Counted from the stretch's first letter, positions 25,747 through 38,040 are shown. The stretch: 64,000 nt of DNA from Cucumis sativus (GCF_000004075.3 NC_026655.2:1550001-1614000), one strand, 5' to 3'. The notes: generated from the letters alone by a model not told the origin. A program made the numbers and translations.

Positions 25747-27000
25747 TAATCTTTACAATAGTAATTTCATCATAGAATTTATGTCATTGAGAATATATGT
25801 TGTTTCTTATTTATTCCACTTTATTGTATACAATTGATCAGTGTGAGATTGAGAAGATGTTTTTAATTGCGTGGAAATTGTTGATTTTAATTTGAGGATG
25901 CATTAAGATGAGTCGACATGTGACTCAACCATGATTTTTTAGTAGGAAAATACTTACACGTACCTCAGGCTAAACATATCTTGTTGTATTCTGTCATAAA
26001 AGATTGTGTGATATGAGGTGGAACGAGCAAACATAAGTTCATCTTGATATTACAATTAATTGGTAGTTGAGTTGCAATTGCAATCATTCTTTGTAATCTG
26101 TCTAACCATAAAATAAAATATTATGTGTTAAAAAGCTTGTCACATGTCACTGAAACCAAGCCAAAAAGATATATAGTTGGATAGTGTGGGTGAGGAAAAA
26201 CTTTTCTAATCTTACCAAAGTTTTATAATTCTCGTTTTCTTTGCTCTGTTTAAATTTTGGGTTCAATACATATTTGTAATTTGAAAATTGATATAGTTAA
26301 AAGTTGATAAATACAAATTTCAAAACAACAAGTTAATCATTTTGAGTGATTGTAAATTCGATTGAAAAATGCCAAACTATTTAAAAAGTAGTAAAAAAAT
26401 CGTGATAGACATTGATAAACTTCCATCACCGAGAAAATCAACGATAAACTTTCGTTTCTATCATTAAAAACATTAATAGACTTCCTAATAAATAAATAAA
26501 TATATAGAGGAAGCAGAAAACGTGGGAATGAGGGGAAGAGGTGGATGAAAGTTTAGGGTTTTGTATTTGCACATTTAATTACTTGTCCTTTAAGAAATGG
26601 TTTTCTCAATTCTTTCATTCCAATCTTTGGGATGGAATACCTTTTCCTATTCCCATCAAAACTTTTTACTTTTATATTCATTTTCATTTTCTAAAAATAA
26701 ATATCACTACAATCACACTTTCAATTTTGTTCTATAAGTTTGAAAATAAATATTCCACTCCAAATCAAATCTTAGGTTATTTTAAAATTGAAAATCAATA
26801 TGATCAAACTATAATTTTCCTATAAGTAAGTATACTAAGGTAAAAGCAAATTGAACTTACTAATATATAAGTCTTCAAAGATATAAAATCTCAAAATCAA
26901 ACTTATATTTTGAATATCGAAATCGAATTTTTTAAGAAGAAAATAGATTTATTTGGAAATTAGAATGTTAACCTGACGAAGCAAACTCTTAAAACCCCCC
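25747..27000. other. Intergenic; inhibitor 3' UTR and AT-rich spacer
   Basis: The inhibitor's 3' UTR leads into AT-rich spacer up to the NEN gene. The frame at 26541-26825 is Phe/Ile-rich low complexity and not a credible gene. No repeats of note. Confidence 0.55.
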
Positions 27001-27146
27001 ATGGCGGCCGTTAACGTTATGTTGCTTTCAATTCTTCGCGCCTTCTTTCTTCTTCTTCTTCTTCTTCTTCTTCTTCTTCTTCAATCTCATACCAATCTGC
27101 TAGTCTTATTTCTCTCTTCTCCCATTGAAATTTCTCTTAAACAATC
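27001..27146 (+). promoter_or_regulatory. Exonuclease gene leader with overlapping uORF and (CTT)n tract
   Basis: The sequence just upstream of the exonuclease start holds a perfect (CTT)n run at 27049-27082. An upstream ATG at 27001 (context CCCATGG) opens a 100-codon frame that overlaps the main start and ends at 27303 in another frame. If transcription begins before 27001 this uORF would compete with the main start. CTT/GAA-type tracts are common in plant 5' UTRs. The transcription start is unknown. Confidence 0.4.
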
Positions 27147-27522
27147 ATGGGTCCGACGGAGGATCGTTCCGAGATTGCCTTCTTTGACGTCGAGACCACC
27201 GTTCCCACCCGCCAAGGTCAGAAATTTTCTATTTTGGAATTTGGAGCCATTCTGGTTTGCCCTAAGAAGTTGGTTGAGTTGGAAAGTTATTCCACTCTCG
27301 TAAAACCCTCTGATCTCTCCCTCATTTCCTCCTTATCGGTGCGATGCAATGGCATTACTAGAGATGCTGTCATTTCTTCCCCTACTTTCGCCCAAATTGC
27401 TGATAGGGTTTACGATATACTTCACGGTACTCTCTATTTTTGATGTATTATATATGCATGTGGGATGAGTATTAAATTGATGTGGGAGTTGAATTGGGTG
27501 TCTTCTGATGGAACTGAGAGAT

Positions 27523-27563
<41 letters not shown>

Positions 27564-30134
27564 TCAAAGGAGAGATTTTGGCTCAGAATTGTTCGTGCTT
27601 CTTTTACTTTAAATTTTAGTGTATGTCTGTGTTTGAGTTTCCTCTGGTGCGATTCTGTTTCCTGTAGGGCGGATATGGGCGGGTCATAACATACTTAGAT
27701 TTGATTGTGCACGAATCAGGGAGGCTTTTGCAGAAATTGGTGTGCCAGCACCTGAGCCAAAAGGTACAATTGATTCATTGGCATTGTTGACTCAAAGGTT
27801 TGGAAGGAGAGCTGGGGACATGAAGGTAATGACTGAATCCTTTCTCTGTTGCATGCTTGCTATGGCTTTTGTTCATTCAGGTGATCTTGAGAAATCTATA
27901 CACTAGTTTCCATTAGATGGTGCCTTCGTCAAAAATTTATCAAGAGTTTTCAGCATTCAGAATTCGGATTTATCTCTCTAATTATGAGACTTAAATGATG
28001 TTAACAATTGGCACTAGGATAGGATTACATTACAAATATATAAGGTTTTACTAATTTAGTATCTAACTATTAAATATTATGCGAACGAGGGGTTGGGAAA
28101 ACCACGTTTTGGGGAAGGCCTCTTGTAATGATATTTTCCTTGTTTTGAGTTTCCCTGTTAATGCAACCCCATTGTGTTGGCTTTACATAATATATCTTCA
28201 TGCATGCTCTGACTTTGGGTTCTGGGTTGTAGAAGCTATGGTAACTCTTTATTTATTTATTTATTTTAATATATATTCCTTTCCTCCCTGTAGATGGCCA
28301 CCCTTGCTTCCTATTTCGGGATAGGACAACAAACACACAGGCAACTCTTCAAACTTGCTACTAATTTTTAGCTTAAACTAAAGGAACGTTTTCTAGTTAT
28401 CTGACTTTGTCTTTGTAATTTTCCAGGAGTTTGGATGATGTTAGAATGAATCTCGAAGTTCTAAAATATTGTGCAACCGTCTTGTTTCTGGTAATATATA
28501 AATTTAAGATGTTGAACATAACTAATATGTACATGTGAACTTGTAACTATGTGAATAACTAATTAATGGCTTGCAGTTTAGGCCATTGCCAATATTATAT
28601 ACATGGAATTTTTGTTGCATTATTTGAATATTGACCACTTGGATGTCAGCGCATGATAACCGCGATTCTTTCTGAATTTAAATCATGATAGGCTCCAAAT
28701 GGTTCGTTGTCAGTTTTTGCATCAATTGACATTACTTGTCTCCATTTTGCCTTCCTAGCACCTGTCATGTGGAGACATTCTTGTAGTAGTTTGTCTTTCA
28801 GTTTATTTTTAACGTTTTAACTTTTTCTAACATCAACGTAGTTGCATTAGTTTTGCTCTTATAGTGACCATTTTATATAAGAAGGGGATGGTGGTTTAAA
28901 CTGTTGTCTGGCAACAGGAATCAAGTCTACCCGAAGTTTTCCCAGAGAACAGTTGGGTTTCTCCAAATGCTGTTACTAGGCGTCGTGCTGCAAAGTCGTC
29001 TCCACAGGGGAATAGTTCAAACAATAATTCTCACGCATCAAGTTCAAATATTGGTGGTAATCCCATATCTCTACCAGTTCAACAAGGGGAAACTCATCCG
29101 ATACTTTCTCTTGTAACTATCTGTTCTGAGGACAGAGCCTCAATTCTGGCTGAACCTAGTGCAACTGAATCAGATTCTTTTAATATGCACACTACCAGCG
29201 ACCAAATAACAGGTGCAACACTCGAAACAGATATCAACATGGAAGAACATGCCACAGTATCTACCGAAGCATCTCCCTCAGAGGATACTTCCACAAGTCT
29301 TTGCACTACTAAATTTTTGGAGCCAGATCAGGTGTCTGTTTCGTTCATCACTGCATCTTTCGTTCCATTTTTTCGTGGGAGCCAAAGAATACAGTTATGG
29401 CACAAAGATGACTGTTTACAGCTTCTATGTAATAATCTGAGAGTTCGGTTTGGCATAAGCACGAAATTCACTGACTACGCTGGCCGTCCGAGGTTGAGTT
29501 TTGTTGTTGATGTACCACCAAATTTATGCACGGTTCTTGAAGCATCTGATGGAGTGGCTCAGAGATTATTTTCTGATTCTGGCAGCGGTTCTGAATGGAG
29601 GCCTGCAGTGACGAGAAAGAATGGTTATTTCAACTACCCGACAATGAGATTACAGTAAGTCATACTCCCATGTTCCATCTGATCCTTTGATATGTAAACT
29701 GACTACTATCATCGACAAACATTTTGATGAATTGAATTATCAAATGAGGAAAAGAAACAGAAAATAACAGAGAATCTAGTCCAACATATGATCTGCACGC
29801 TTGCTTGCTTCCTTCAAATTTTCATTTCTTGCCGTCTCAATCCATTCATAATTTCCTCTTGTTGGTCACTTCCTAATTGATATTAACTTTGTTTTTTCAC
29901 AGCATTCCAACTGCAGTAAGTGGAGATGTGGCAAATTATGCTACAGAAATGCACCAAAAAGAAGCATCAGGCGCTGTTCAAAGGTTAATATTCAGTAAAT
30001 TTGATGCTGCAGAGCTTGATAGCTTGATCAAACCTGGAGCCATTTTAGATGCATTCATTTCCTTGGATACATATGACTATCAACAGAGTGCAGGCATTAG
30101 ATTGGTAGCAAAAAAGTTGATTATCCGTTCCTAG
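27147..30134 (+). CDS. NEN-type DEDDh exonuclease (NAC45/86-dependent exonuclease family), 6 exons
   Basis: Exons: 27147-27426, 27668-27825, 28294-28340, 28427-28490, 28918-29654, 29903-30134, giving 505 residues. The N-terminal half is a DnaQ-like 3'-5' exonuclease: Exo I D14 and E16 (FFDVETT), Exo II D106 (HNILRFD), Exo III H161 and D166 (HRSLDD), so all five DEDDh positions are present. A Ser/Asn-rich linker and the conserved NEN C-terminal region follow, ending KKLIIRS. Arabidopsis NEN proteins act downstream of NAC45/NAC86 in breakdown of the nucleus during sieve-element differentiation. NEN1/NEN2 is the likely subgroup here. Intron 3 begins with GC (AG|GCAACT), and its splice falls within the R162 codon inside Exo III. 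Intron 1 holds a 38-T run. Confidence 0.88.
27525..27562. repeat. Poly-T run of 38 bases
   Basis: An uninterrupted T homopolymer inside intron 1 of the exonuclease gene. Its length is likely to vary between individuals and its exact size in an assembly is unreliable. It could be the reversed poly-A tail of a retroposed copy, but no element body is evident beside it. Confidence 0.9.
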
Positions 30135-30743
30135 TAATGGGAGGTTTATTTGTCCATTACCGAAGTAGCTCTGATGTTATATTATACTTAGTTCACTGTC
30201 TAACATTCAAATTTCCAATAAGTCCCTTCTCATCATTTTAAGAAAAAACAACACTTCTCCGGATTGCTTGATTGTGGATAAAATGCTTTAAAGAAACCTT
30301 AATTCAACCATAATTGATATAACATTTCTCGATCTATATCATATGATTCTTTTGCTCACAACTCCCAATTATGTGCCCTCGATATACTTATTGACTTGGT
30401 TAAAATTTGAGGATAAAATATATAGATTTTTTACTTTTTGGGTGGAGATTTTAAATGATGTTTCAAATTCATGTTTTTTAGAATTCAACTTTTTCTTTGA
30501 TATTGGTTTATTTTTGAGAAAATTGGTTTTGATTTTAGAGTTTAGGTGGAGAATGAGATAAGAAAATAGGAAGAGAAAGGCTCTATTTATGAGGTCATCA
30601 AGGGAATGAAAAAGGGGCAAAATTAGAGAAAATAAACAAGTCATCTTCTTCCCCTCTCTCACACTGCCGCCGCCCCCAACCCGGTCTCGTTTTCTGGCGA
30701 GAAACGGCAACGACCCACGCAGGTAGAAGTCGGTTGTTCTTCT
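30135..30743. other. Spacer between exonuclease and PPR genes
   Basis: The exonuclease 3' UTR, an AT-rich spacer, and a GC-richer stretch near 30660-30740 (CTGCCGCCGCCCCC, CCGGTCTCG) that probably belongs to the PPR promoter or 5' UTR. The minus-strand frame at 30369-30710 is low complexity and was not called. Confidence 0.5.
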
Positions 30744-30746
30744 CCG

Positions 30747-30941
30747 ATGACCCGTTTACTTGCTAGCAGGTTCAGACCCACGATTTTGTGCCTGAGATTG
30801 GAGGCATTTTTACACACGCAGTCTTTTCCGTCTCCGGCGAATCTAAGAAACCACGTCGACGATTACATTACTCCGGCTATTGACGCGAGTAGACACCCAC
30901 GCGATTATCTTTTCCTTGTGTTGGGTTTTCTACGTGCATAG
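30747..30941 (+). other. Upstream ORF (64 codons) just before the PPR start
   Basis: An ATG-initiated frame runs from 30747 to TAG at 30939-30941 and stops two bases before the PPR ATG at 30944, in a different frame. The peptide is Arg-rich at its N-terminus (MTRLLASRFRPTILCLRLEA) but matches nothing I recognise. It may be a translated uORF permitting reinitiation, or chance. A frameshifted extension of the PPR transit peptide is less likely, since the PPR ORF has its own. Confidence 0.3.
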
Positions 30942-30943
30942 CA

Positions 30944-32407
30944 ATGCATGCACGCCATTTGTTCGATGAAATGTCGCTGAGAAGATGCGTTTCATTGTTG
31001 AAGTTAAAATGGGATAGCTTCATTGCGCAATCCGTCTGTACGCAACATCGGTTTTGTTCCCTTCATTCTACCGTAAACAATGGAGCTGCTGTATCAAAAC
31101 TGTGTGAAGTGATTTCATGTACGATCGGTGGTTTAGATGAATTGGAATCCAGTTTGAACAAATGTACAATATCATTGACATCTTCATTAGTTACCCAAGT
31201 TATTGATTCTAGCAAAAATGAAGCTCCCACTAGAAGATTGCTTAGGTTTTTCTTGTGGTCACTCAAGAAGTTAAACCACACTTTAGAAGATGAAGATTTC
31301 AATAATGCCATTCGCTTTTTTGCTCAGAAGAAGGACTACACTGCCGTTAACATTTTACTTTCTAATCTTAAGAAAGCCGACCGGGCAATGGACGGCCAGA
31401 CTTTCGGTTTTGTGGCTGAAGCTTTTGTCAAAATGGATAGAGAAGATGAAGCATTGGGTCTGTTCAAGAACCTAGAGAAGTACAAATGCCCACATGACCA
31501 ATTTACTGTCGTAGCTATTATTACTGCTCTTTGTTCGAAAGGGCATGCTAAAAGAGCAGAAGGAGTTGTTTTGCACCACAAGGACAAGATTTCTAGCACA
31601 ATGAGTTGCATCTATAGAAGCCTTCTATATGGATGGTCTATTAAGAAGAACACAAAAGAAGCAAGAAGAATACTGAAAGAAATGAAGTCAGATGGAACCA
31701 TGCCAGATTTGTTCTGCTACAACACTTTTCTCAAGTGTCTTTGTGAGAAAAATGTTGAGAAAAATCCTTCAGGTCTTGTGCCTGAATCCTTGAATGTGAT
31801 GATGGAAATGAGATCCTACAAAATTTCTCCCAACTCAATCAGTTATAATATATTGTTATCATGTCTGTGCAAAACTAGGAGAGTTAAGGAATCTTGTAAA
31901 ATCCTCGAGATGATGAAAAGAACGGGTTGTCAACCCGATTGCGTAAGCTATTATCTTATGGCGAGAGTGTTGTTCTTGACTGGAAGATTTGGGAAAGGGC
32001 GTGAAATTGTGGACGAGATGATTGAAGAAGGATTGACCCCAGATCGAAAATTCTACTACGATTTGATTGGTATTCTGTGTGGTGTAGAGAGAACAAATTA
32101 TGCACTTGAGCTTTTTGAGAAGATGAAGAGAAGCTCATTGGGGGGTTATGGGCCAGTTTATGATGTGCTTATACCAAAGCTTTGTAGAGGAGGTGAATTT
32201 GAAATGGGGAGGCAACTGTGGGAGGAAGCCATGGCTATGGGTGTTTCGCTTAACTGCTCAAGTGAGATTTTGGATCCTTCAATCACAAAGGTTTTCAAGC
32301 CAACAAGAAAGATTGAGAATAAAATTGTTGAAGAATTCAATAGTGCTGAGAAGCAGAACAAAGCTGCAGCTGAGAAACCAAAAGAAAAGAGAAAGAAAGG
32401 TAAGTAA
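30944..32407 (+). CDS. P-class pentatricopeptide repeat protein (At5g61370-like, organellar)
   Basis: A single-exon ORF of 487 residues, as usual for PPR genes. The first ATG is at 30944; the second (30971, MSLRRCVSLLKLKW) opens a sequence that reads like a mitochondrial presequence (Arg/Ser/Leu-rich, few acids), so either start is possible. From about residue 110 there are roughly eight 35-residue PPR units with P-class landmarks, such as PDLFCYNTFLKCLCEK, PNSISYNILLSCLCKT, PDCVSYYLMARVLFLTG and PDRKFYYDLIGILC. A Lys-rich tail ends KEKRKKGK. No E or DYW domain is present, so RNA binding, stabilisation or splicing is expected rather than C-to-U deamination. Next to a NEN gene it resembles the At5g61370 locus (from memory). 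The RNA target cannot be inferred. Confidence 0.88.
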   Translation: MHARHLFDEMSLRRCVSLLKLKWDSFIAQSVCTQHRFCSLHSTVNNGAAVSKLCEVISCTIGGLDELESSLNKCTISLTSSLVTQVIDSSKNEAPTRRLLRFFLWSLKKLNHTLEDEDFNNAIRFFAQKKDYTAVNILLSNLKKADRAMDGQTFGFVAEAFVKMDREDEALGLFKNLEKYKCPHDQFTVVAIITALCSKGHAKRAEGVVLHHKDKISSTMSCIYRSLLYGWSIKKNTKEARRILKEMKSDGTMPDLFCYNTFLKCLCEKNVEKNPSGLVPESLNVMMEMRSYKISPNSISYNILLSCLCKTRRVKESCKILEMMKRTGCQPDCVSYYLMARVLFLTGRFGKGREIVDEMIEEGLTPDRKFYYDLIGILCGVERTNYALELFEKMKRSSLGGYGPVYDVLIPKLCRGGEFEMGRQLWEEAMAMGVSLNCSSEILDPSITKVFKPTRKIENKIVEEFNSAEKQNKAAAEKPKEKRKKGK

Positions 32408-33690
32408 GAATCTGTCTTGAAAATAGCTTCTTGAATTTTTTGGAACTTAGTCAAATTAAATCATTTCATAGGCCTCCTTGTTCAAGATTTGTATAGTAAC
32501 TTAATGATACACCATAAGATCTATCTATCTATCTATACACACAGAATGTACTCTTTTAAGCAAATCAGTTCTAGGCCTAAACGGTTTTGAATGGAGATTC
32601 GGAAGATTTTTATCCTAAGATTGTGAGCCTCCACAATCATATCTAGTGTAGAAGATATGAAACTTTGATCGGTTGAGATCGAGATCGAGAATATGTACTT
32701 TATGTTAGCTAAGATGAATGTTGTATACATTTTCACTACATCCACCTTGTTTAGTTGGAGACATTAATTAATATAACACTGGAATGCTATTTTGTTCCTA
32801 TTTGGAGAGTTTTTAATACTACAATTGAAAATGTAAAATCAAACTTTTGGTTATTTGGGTTATAATATAATTAATTTATTGCATTTACTATTGGAAATGA
32901 GAAGGAATAATCAATCAACAAAGGGGAAATTTCAATGAAGTATAGTATTGAGATTTGAAGTAGAGAATTAAAAAAAAACAAAAATAGGAGTGTGGTGTCC
33001 AACTAATAATACGTTCTTTCGCCATTTGACAGAAGGAGATACCGAGTCGGATTTTCTTCATATTTAAAACTACGAAAATAAAACAAAATCCCAATCATTA
33101 TCACAAAACAATGGATCCAATCACAGATCAGACAAACCCATATGATGTTTGAGTACTCACATTAAATCAATCCCATCTTACATTACAATCATCAAACTTC
33201 AATCAATTATACTACTCAAGGTAAAGGTTCAGATTGACCTAATTGAACTAAGTTTTTCGGTGCTCGTGAATTTAGAAATGAGTTATTATTTTTTTACATT
33301 ATATTTCGAACCATTCAAGGAAAGAAGATCCCTTCAATAGTTCAAATCCCACACAGTCGGTGGTACTTGCTCCTTCAGCTTTTCTCCTTCTTCAACTCTC
33401 CCCTTTCGTCTCTTCTTCCTTTCTTAGCTGTTCCTCAAAATCTCAACTAATCACCTCCATGAATTGATATTACCCATTACCCATTACTCCTTTATTCTTC
33501 TTCTCCATGTTTCTCCCATTTTCTTCCCCATCTTTTCGATTCCTCATCTTCATCGCTTACTTGAATTGAAGGTGGGGGGGAGAATTGGAGATAGCTATTG
33601 TATTCAGGGAAATAGCAAGTATTTAGTTAGATCTTTCGAGTGTTCCTCAGCGGAGGGTGTACATACTTTGTATAGAGAGAAGGGAGACGA
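32408..33690. other. Spacer and 5' UTR/promoter of XXT copy 1
   Basis: The PPR 3' UTR leads into AT-rich spacer. From about 33350 the sequence becomes CT-rich and parallels the region before XXT copy 2 (shared strings GTCGGTG and CTTAGCTGTTCCTCAA), showing that the leader was included in the duplication. No gene was seen in between. Confidence 0.55.
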
Positions 33691-33693
33691 GAC

Positions 33694-35077
33694 ATGGGGA
33701 TAGACAATATCTCAGCTCAGAAGAGAACCGGCAGTGGAGGGAATGGTTTACCCACCACTGCCGCCACCGCGAACGGCAGGAGAAGTCGTGGGTTCCCTGG
33801 AATTCCCCGTGGCCGTCAGATCCAGAAGACTTTCAACAATATTAAGATCACCATATTGTGTGGATTCGTCACCATCCTTGTTCTTCGTGGTACAATCGGT
33901 ATTGGCAACCTTGGTAGCTCCGAGGCTGACGCTGTGAACCAGAATATTATTGAAGAAACCAACCGGATCCTTGCCGAGATTCGATCTGACAGCGACCCCA
34001 ACGACCCGGATGATCCTGCTGAGACCCAAATCAACCCCAATGTCACTTACACGCTCGGACCCAAGATTGTTAACTGGAATCAGGAACGAAAGGTTTGGCT
34101 CGATCAAAACCCAGAATTTCCGAATTATGTCATAAAAAAGAGCTAGGATCTTGCTTGTTACTGGTTCTCCCCCAAAACCCTGTGACAACCCAATTGGGGA
34201 TCATTATTTGTTGAAGGCAATCAAGAATAAAATTGACTATTGCAGGCTTCATGGGATTGAGATTATATACAATATAGCTCATTTAGATAAGGAACTTGCT
34301 GGGTATTGGGCCAAGTTGCCGTTGATCCGGCGATTGATGTTGTCCCACCCTGAGGTTGAGTGGATTTGGTGGATGGATAGTGATGCGTTGTTTACTGATA
34401 TGGTATTTGAGATTCCCCTGGAAAAATATGATAACTATAATTTGGTTGTTCATGGTTACCCTGATTTGATGTTCAATCAAAAGTCCTGGATTGCACTCAA
34501 CACAGGAAGCTTTTTGTTTAGGAATTGTCAGTGGTCTTTGGATTTACTGGATGCTTGGGCTCCAATGGGACCAAAGGGTCCTATTCGAGAAGAGGCCGGG
34601 AAGATTTTGACTGCAAACTTGAAGGGAAGGCCAGCATTTGAAGCTGATGATCAGTCAGCTTTGATATATTTATTGCTTTCTCAGAAAGATCAATGGATGG
34701 ATAAGGTGTTTCTTGAGAATTCATACTATTTGCATGGTTACTGGGCTGGCTTAGTCGATAGGTATGAGGAAATGGTTGAGAAATATCACCCAGGGTTAGG
34801 CGACGAAAGGTGGCCATTCGTGACGCATTTTGTCGGTTGCAAACCTTGTGGTAGCTATGGAGACTATCCAGTAGAAAGGTGTTTGAGTAGCATGGAGAGG
34901 GCTTTCAATTTTGCTGACAACCAAGTTCTCAAACTGTATGGATTTCGCCATAGGGGCCTTTTAAGCCCCAAAATCAAGCGAATCAGGAATGAGACAGCCA
35001 CTCCATTGGAGTCAGTTGATCAAAACGATATTCGGCGGCACGTTCTGCATCAAACCAATGGACCTCCTACCAAATGA
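33694..35077 (+). pseudogene. Xyloglucan 6-xylosyltransferase copy 1, frameshifted (GT34)
   Basis: This is a near-identical tandem duplicate of the intact XXT at 38089. The first frame (33694-34146) encodes the cytosolic tail, TM anchor and stem. One extra base in the A-rich stretch at 34131-34140 (ATGTCATAAAAAAG here against ATGTTAATAAAAG in copy 2) brings a TAG at 34144-34146. The catalytic domain continues intact in the +1 frame to the stop at 35077, including the donor-binding DSD motif (WWMDSDALF). About 15-17 residues differ from copy 2 over some 460, with no other break. So it is a very young pseudogene, a truncated-product allele, or a homopolymer sequencing error. Arabidopsis XXT genes are largely single-exon in this region as I recall, and no plausible intron removes the break. 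Confidence 0.8.
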
Positions 35078-37680
35078 GCAAACCACATCCTTGTGTGATC
35101 TGTCTGTAGGTGTTGTTGTTATACGTGAATTCATAGCAGATAAAGGCTGGTAATATTTCATACCCTTGTCCGTCTTGCTTCCTTTTCTTGTCATTCTGAT
35201 ACTGCTTTTGAGAAAGATAGAGTGGAATTCTTTCATTAACTTTAAAAGAGATAGTGTTTCAGTAATTGAGTATAGGTACTTTGTTTACTGCTCTTTTTGT
35301 TTTGATCTTCTTTTGAGGAGTTGCTATGTATTTAGACTTTGCTCATATTGATATCAATGTTGTGCATTCAAATTTAGACCATAACTTTGATGAACTGCCA
35401 AAAGTTGGTCTCCATGTTTCAGTTTCGAAGGAAATAAGAGGGAGAACTCTTTGATCACATGGTTTGGATAATTCAAGTGCTAATGAAAACATTTCTGATC
35501 TTAGGTATCTGCAATGTCTTGTTATATTTTGTGTGTGTTTTGCTGCCCTTTTTTTATACTCTTTGCAAAAAAGAAAAAGTTGGTCTGCATATACTCTAGG
35601 AGTATCCAAGCACAACCAGCATAGAACAACCCCTCGATTATTCTTATCACAGTGGTTGCTTGGAAACTCCTTGGATTTTGATATTCTAAGCAAGCAGCCA
35701 CTGTGGCATCTGAACACAGTTTGTTTTTTTTACTTTCCATCCAGCAGTTTGGTTGTTTGAAAGTTTTCAGGATTATATGCCATTGAGGATCTCACCTTGG
35801 AAAGATGAGGAGACCTCATGTCTTTGTTAATCCCCGTGTTTATCTAATATGATATGATATCAGAGTCCTAAAGTCCAAAAGAATATTTGATCCAACTCAA
35901 AAAGGTATATCTTGAGAAGATATGTTGAGGATCCCACTCCCAAAAGATAGAATTCTTAATTTTTATTTTTCAAGGCTAAAAATACTAACGTTTCTTTTAA
36001 AAGTTCAAGAATATTTGAAACAAATATTAAAGATTTGTATTCATATACGGACAACAATAGTATTTTCAAAACATTTTGAATATTTGGGACATTTTGTTTA
36101 ATTTAGCCATAATTTTCTTAATAATAAAGTGTGTTTTCTTAACAATAGAGTGTGTGTGACCTGTGAAGTAAGAAAATGAAAACTCACAACATTTATCTAT
36201 CTTTTAACTCACCTTCTAGTGATTTAATCTTTGCTAAAATCCTTCCAAACTTTTCATATTATATTTCCATTCCTTGCAACGAGACGTTTGATTAGTGATA
36301 AAAGTAATGAGTTGAGTTGAGTTAATAATAATTATGAGACATTTGATTAGTGATAAAAGTAATGAGTTGAGTTGAGTTAATAATAATTATAAGAAGTTAA
36401 CGTAAATAGCGAGATAGTAAACCTCTTTAATTATTAATAAATCAAACAAGATGTTGATTTTTTCTTTACCCACCCAACACAATTCTCCCAATTGTCAAAC
36501 ACCCTATAAAAGATATTATATGTATTTTCATATTTGAAAAAAAGATATATGTACACATTACACATTATAAAATATTACATATTTTTAATAAAAAATAATT
36601 ATAAACGGTTGAAAATAGTTACAAAATATATAATATTTCAAAATTTATCAATGATAAACATTATTAACACGAGCCTATCAATTTTGTTTGTATCTATTAT
36701 TAATAGAGTTCTAAAATATTTCTACACATATATATATATTGCTTCATTCTTGCCATATTTAAAAATATCAATTTTACATTTTACATTTTTTCTCTTCAAA
36801 ATATTAAAACCATACCATCTTAAAAATTTTATTTTTAAAATACAATTTTGTGTGAAGAAAAAAAAGAGAAGGAAATTGGAGGAAGTTAAGTATAGATCTC
36901 ACTTTTATTTCTTTATTTCTTAAAAATATTTTATTAAAGTAATATCAACTTTAAAAAAAAATAAACAAAAAAGATAACAAGAAAATAACAGTTTTTGAAA
37001 ATTTTAAAATTAAAAAAATAGAGTAATGTCTTTATTCTCTTTATCTTTTTAATCAACATGTTAAAAAGAAAAGAAAAATTAATTTTATCAAATTAAATCC
37101 GAATTTAAACAATAGCTGTAAGTACTTTTGCCTACAAAATACAAATTAATGAATAACACTAAAATTTCCTTTTCATTCCTTTACTTTAAATCTCAATTTC
37201 ACTTTTCTTTTTCTTTTTCTTTCGATTGTTCATTGTTTTCTACTTTAATAACAAAATAAATCAAAATATTTATAAATATAGTAAAATTTATAAATTTATA
37301 AATATTTAACAGCATCATTTAAAATATTTTTTCAAAAATTAATTCTCATACTAAATTTAGAATGATTTGTTTTTATCCAACATTTCAAAATATAATAATA
37401 ATAATAACATAAATATATTTTTAAAGTGTTTATATTTAGTTGGTATTGTTATTGTAATGATAATAGATAGGTATATGAATAATAATTGAAGTATGTAATA
37501 ACATTTAGAAATTTTTTGTATAATTATTATATTTGCAAATGTTGGAAATATTTATTTCTGTTTATGGAAATTGGCATTAAAAAAATTCCCTAAATTAAAA
37601 GAAGAAATCTTAATAATTATTAGAAGAGAATGGATCCAATCAGAAATGAGAGAAATTCATTTTAGTTTTATTATTGCAAA
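35078..37680. other. Spacer between the two XXT copies
   Basis: The first 200 or so bases are the copy 1 3' UTR, alignable with that of copy 2 (GAATTCATAGCAGAT and GATACTGCTTTTGAG-like strings). After that comes AT-rich sequence with a 55-bp tandem duplication (36281-36390) and short low-complexity ORFs (36534-36923) that I do not accept as genes. Confidence 0.55.
36281..36390. repeat. 55-bp tandem duplication, two copies
   Basis: Units at 36281-36335 and 36336-36390 start GAGAC(G/A)TTTGATTAGTG and differ at one base. Each contains a triple GAGTT run. This is a recent local duplication in the XXT intergenic spacer with no known role. Confidence 0.9.
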
Positions 37681-38040
37681 GCATAAAAAACATCGAATCA
37701 TTCAAAGGAATGGCGTTTGATCGATCCATAGACGGTCGGTGCTGTTTGCTGAGATAACTCTCTTCTTCCTTCCTTAGCTGTTCCTCAACCATTACCCTCA
37801 ATCAATTGACCTTTCGTTACCTATAACTATAACTCTATATCCATTACCATTACTCCTCTATTCTTCTCGCTCCACGATTCTTTGTTTTTCTGTTTTTTTT
37901 TTTTTTTTTTCCATTTCTTTCTTCATCTCTTCGATTCCCGATCTTGCTGACATAATTGAATTGGTGGGGGTGGTGGAGAGAGCTGTTGGATAGAGGGAAA
38001 CCCCATTTCCCTCATGACCCATTAGCTCCAAATCCTGCAT

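Noticed and set aside
36534-36923. 129-codon ORF between the XXT copies
   Set aside because: Ile/Lys/Phe/Tyr-rich translation of AT-rich spacer with no domain or leader signals.
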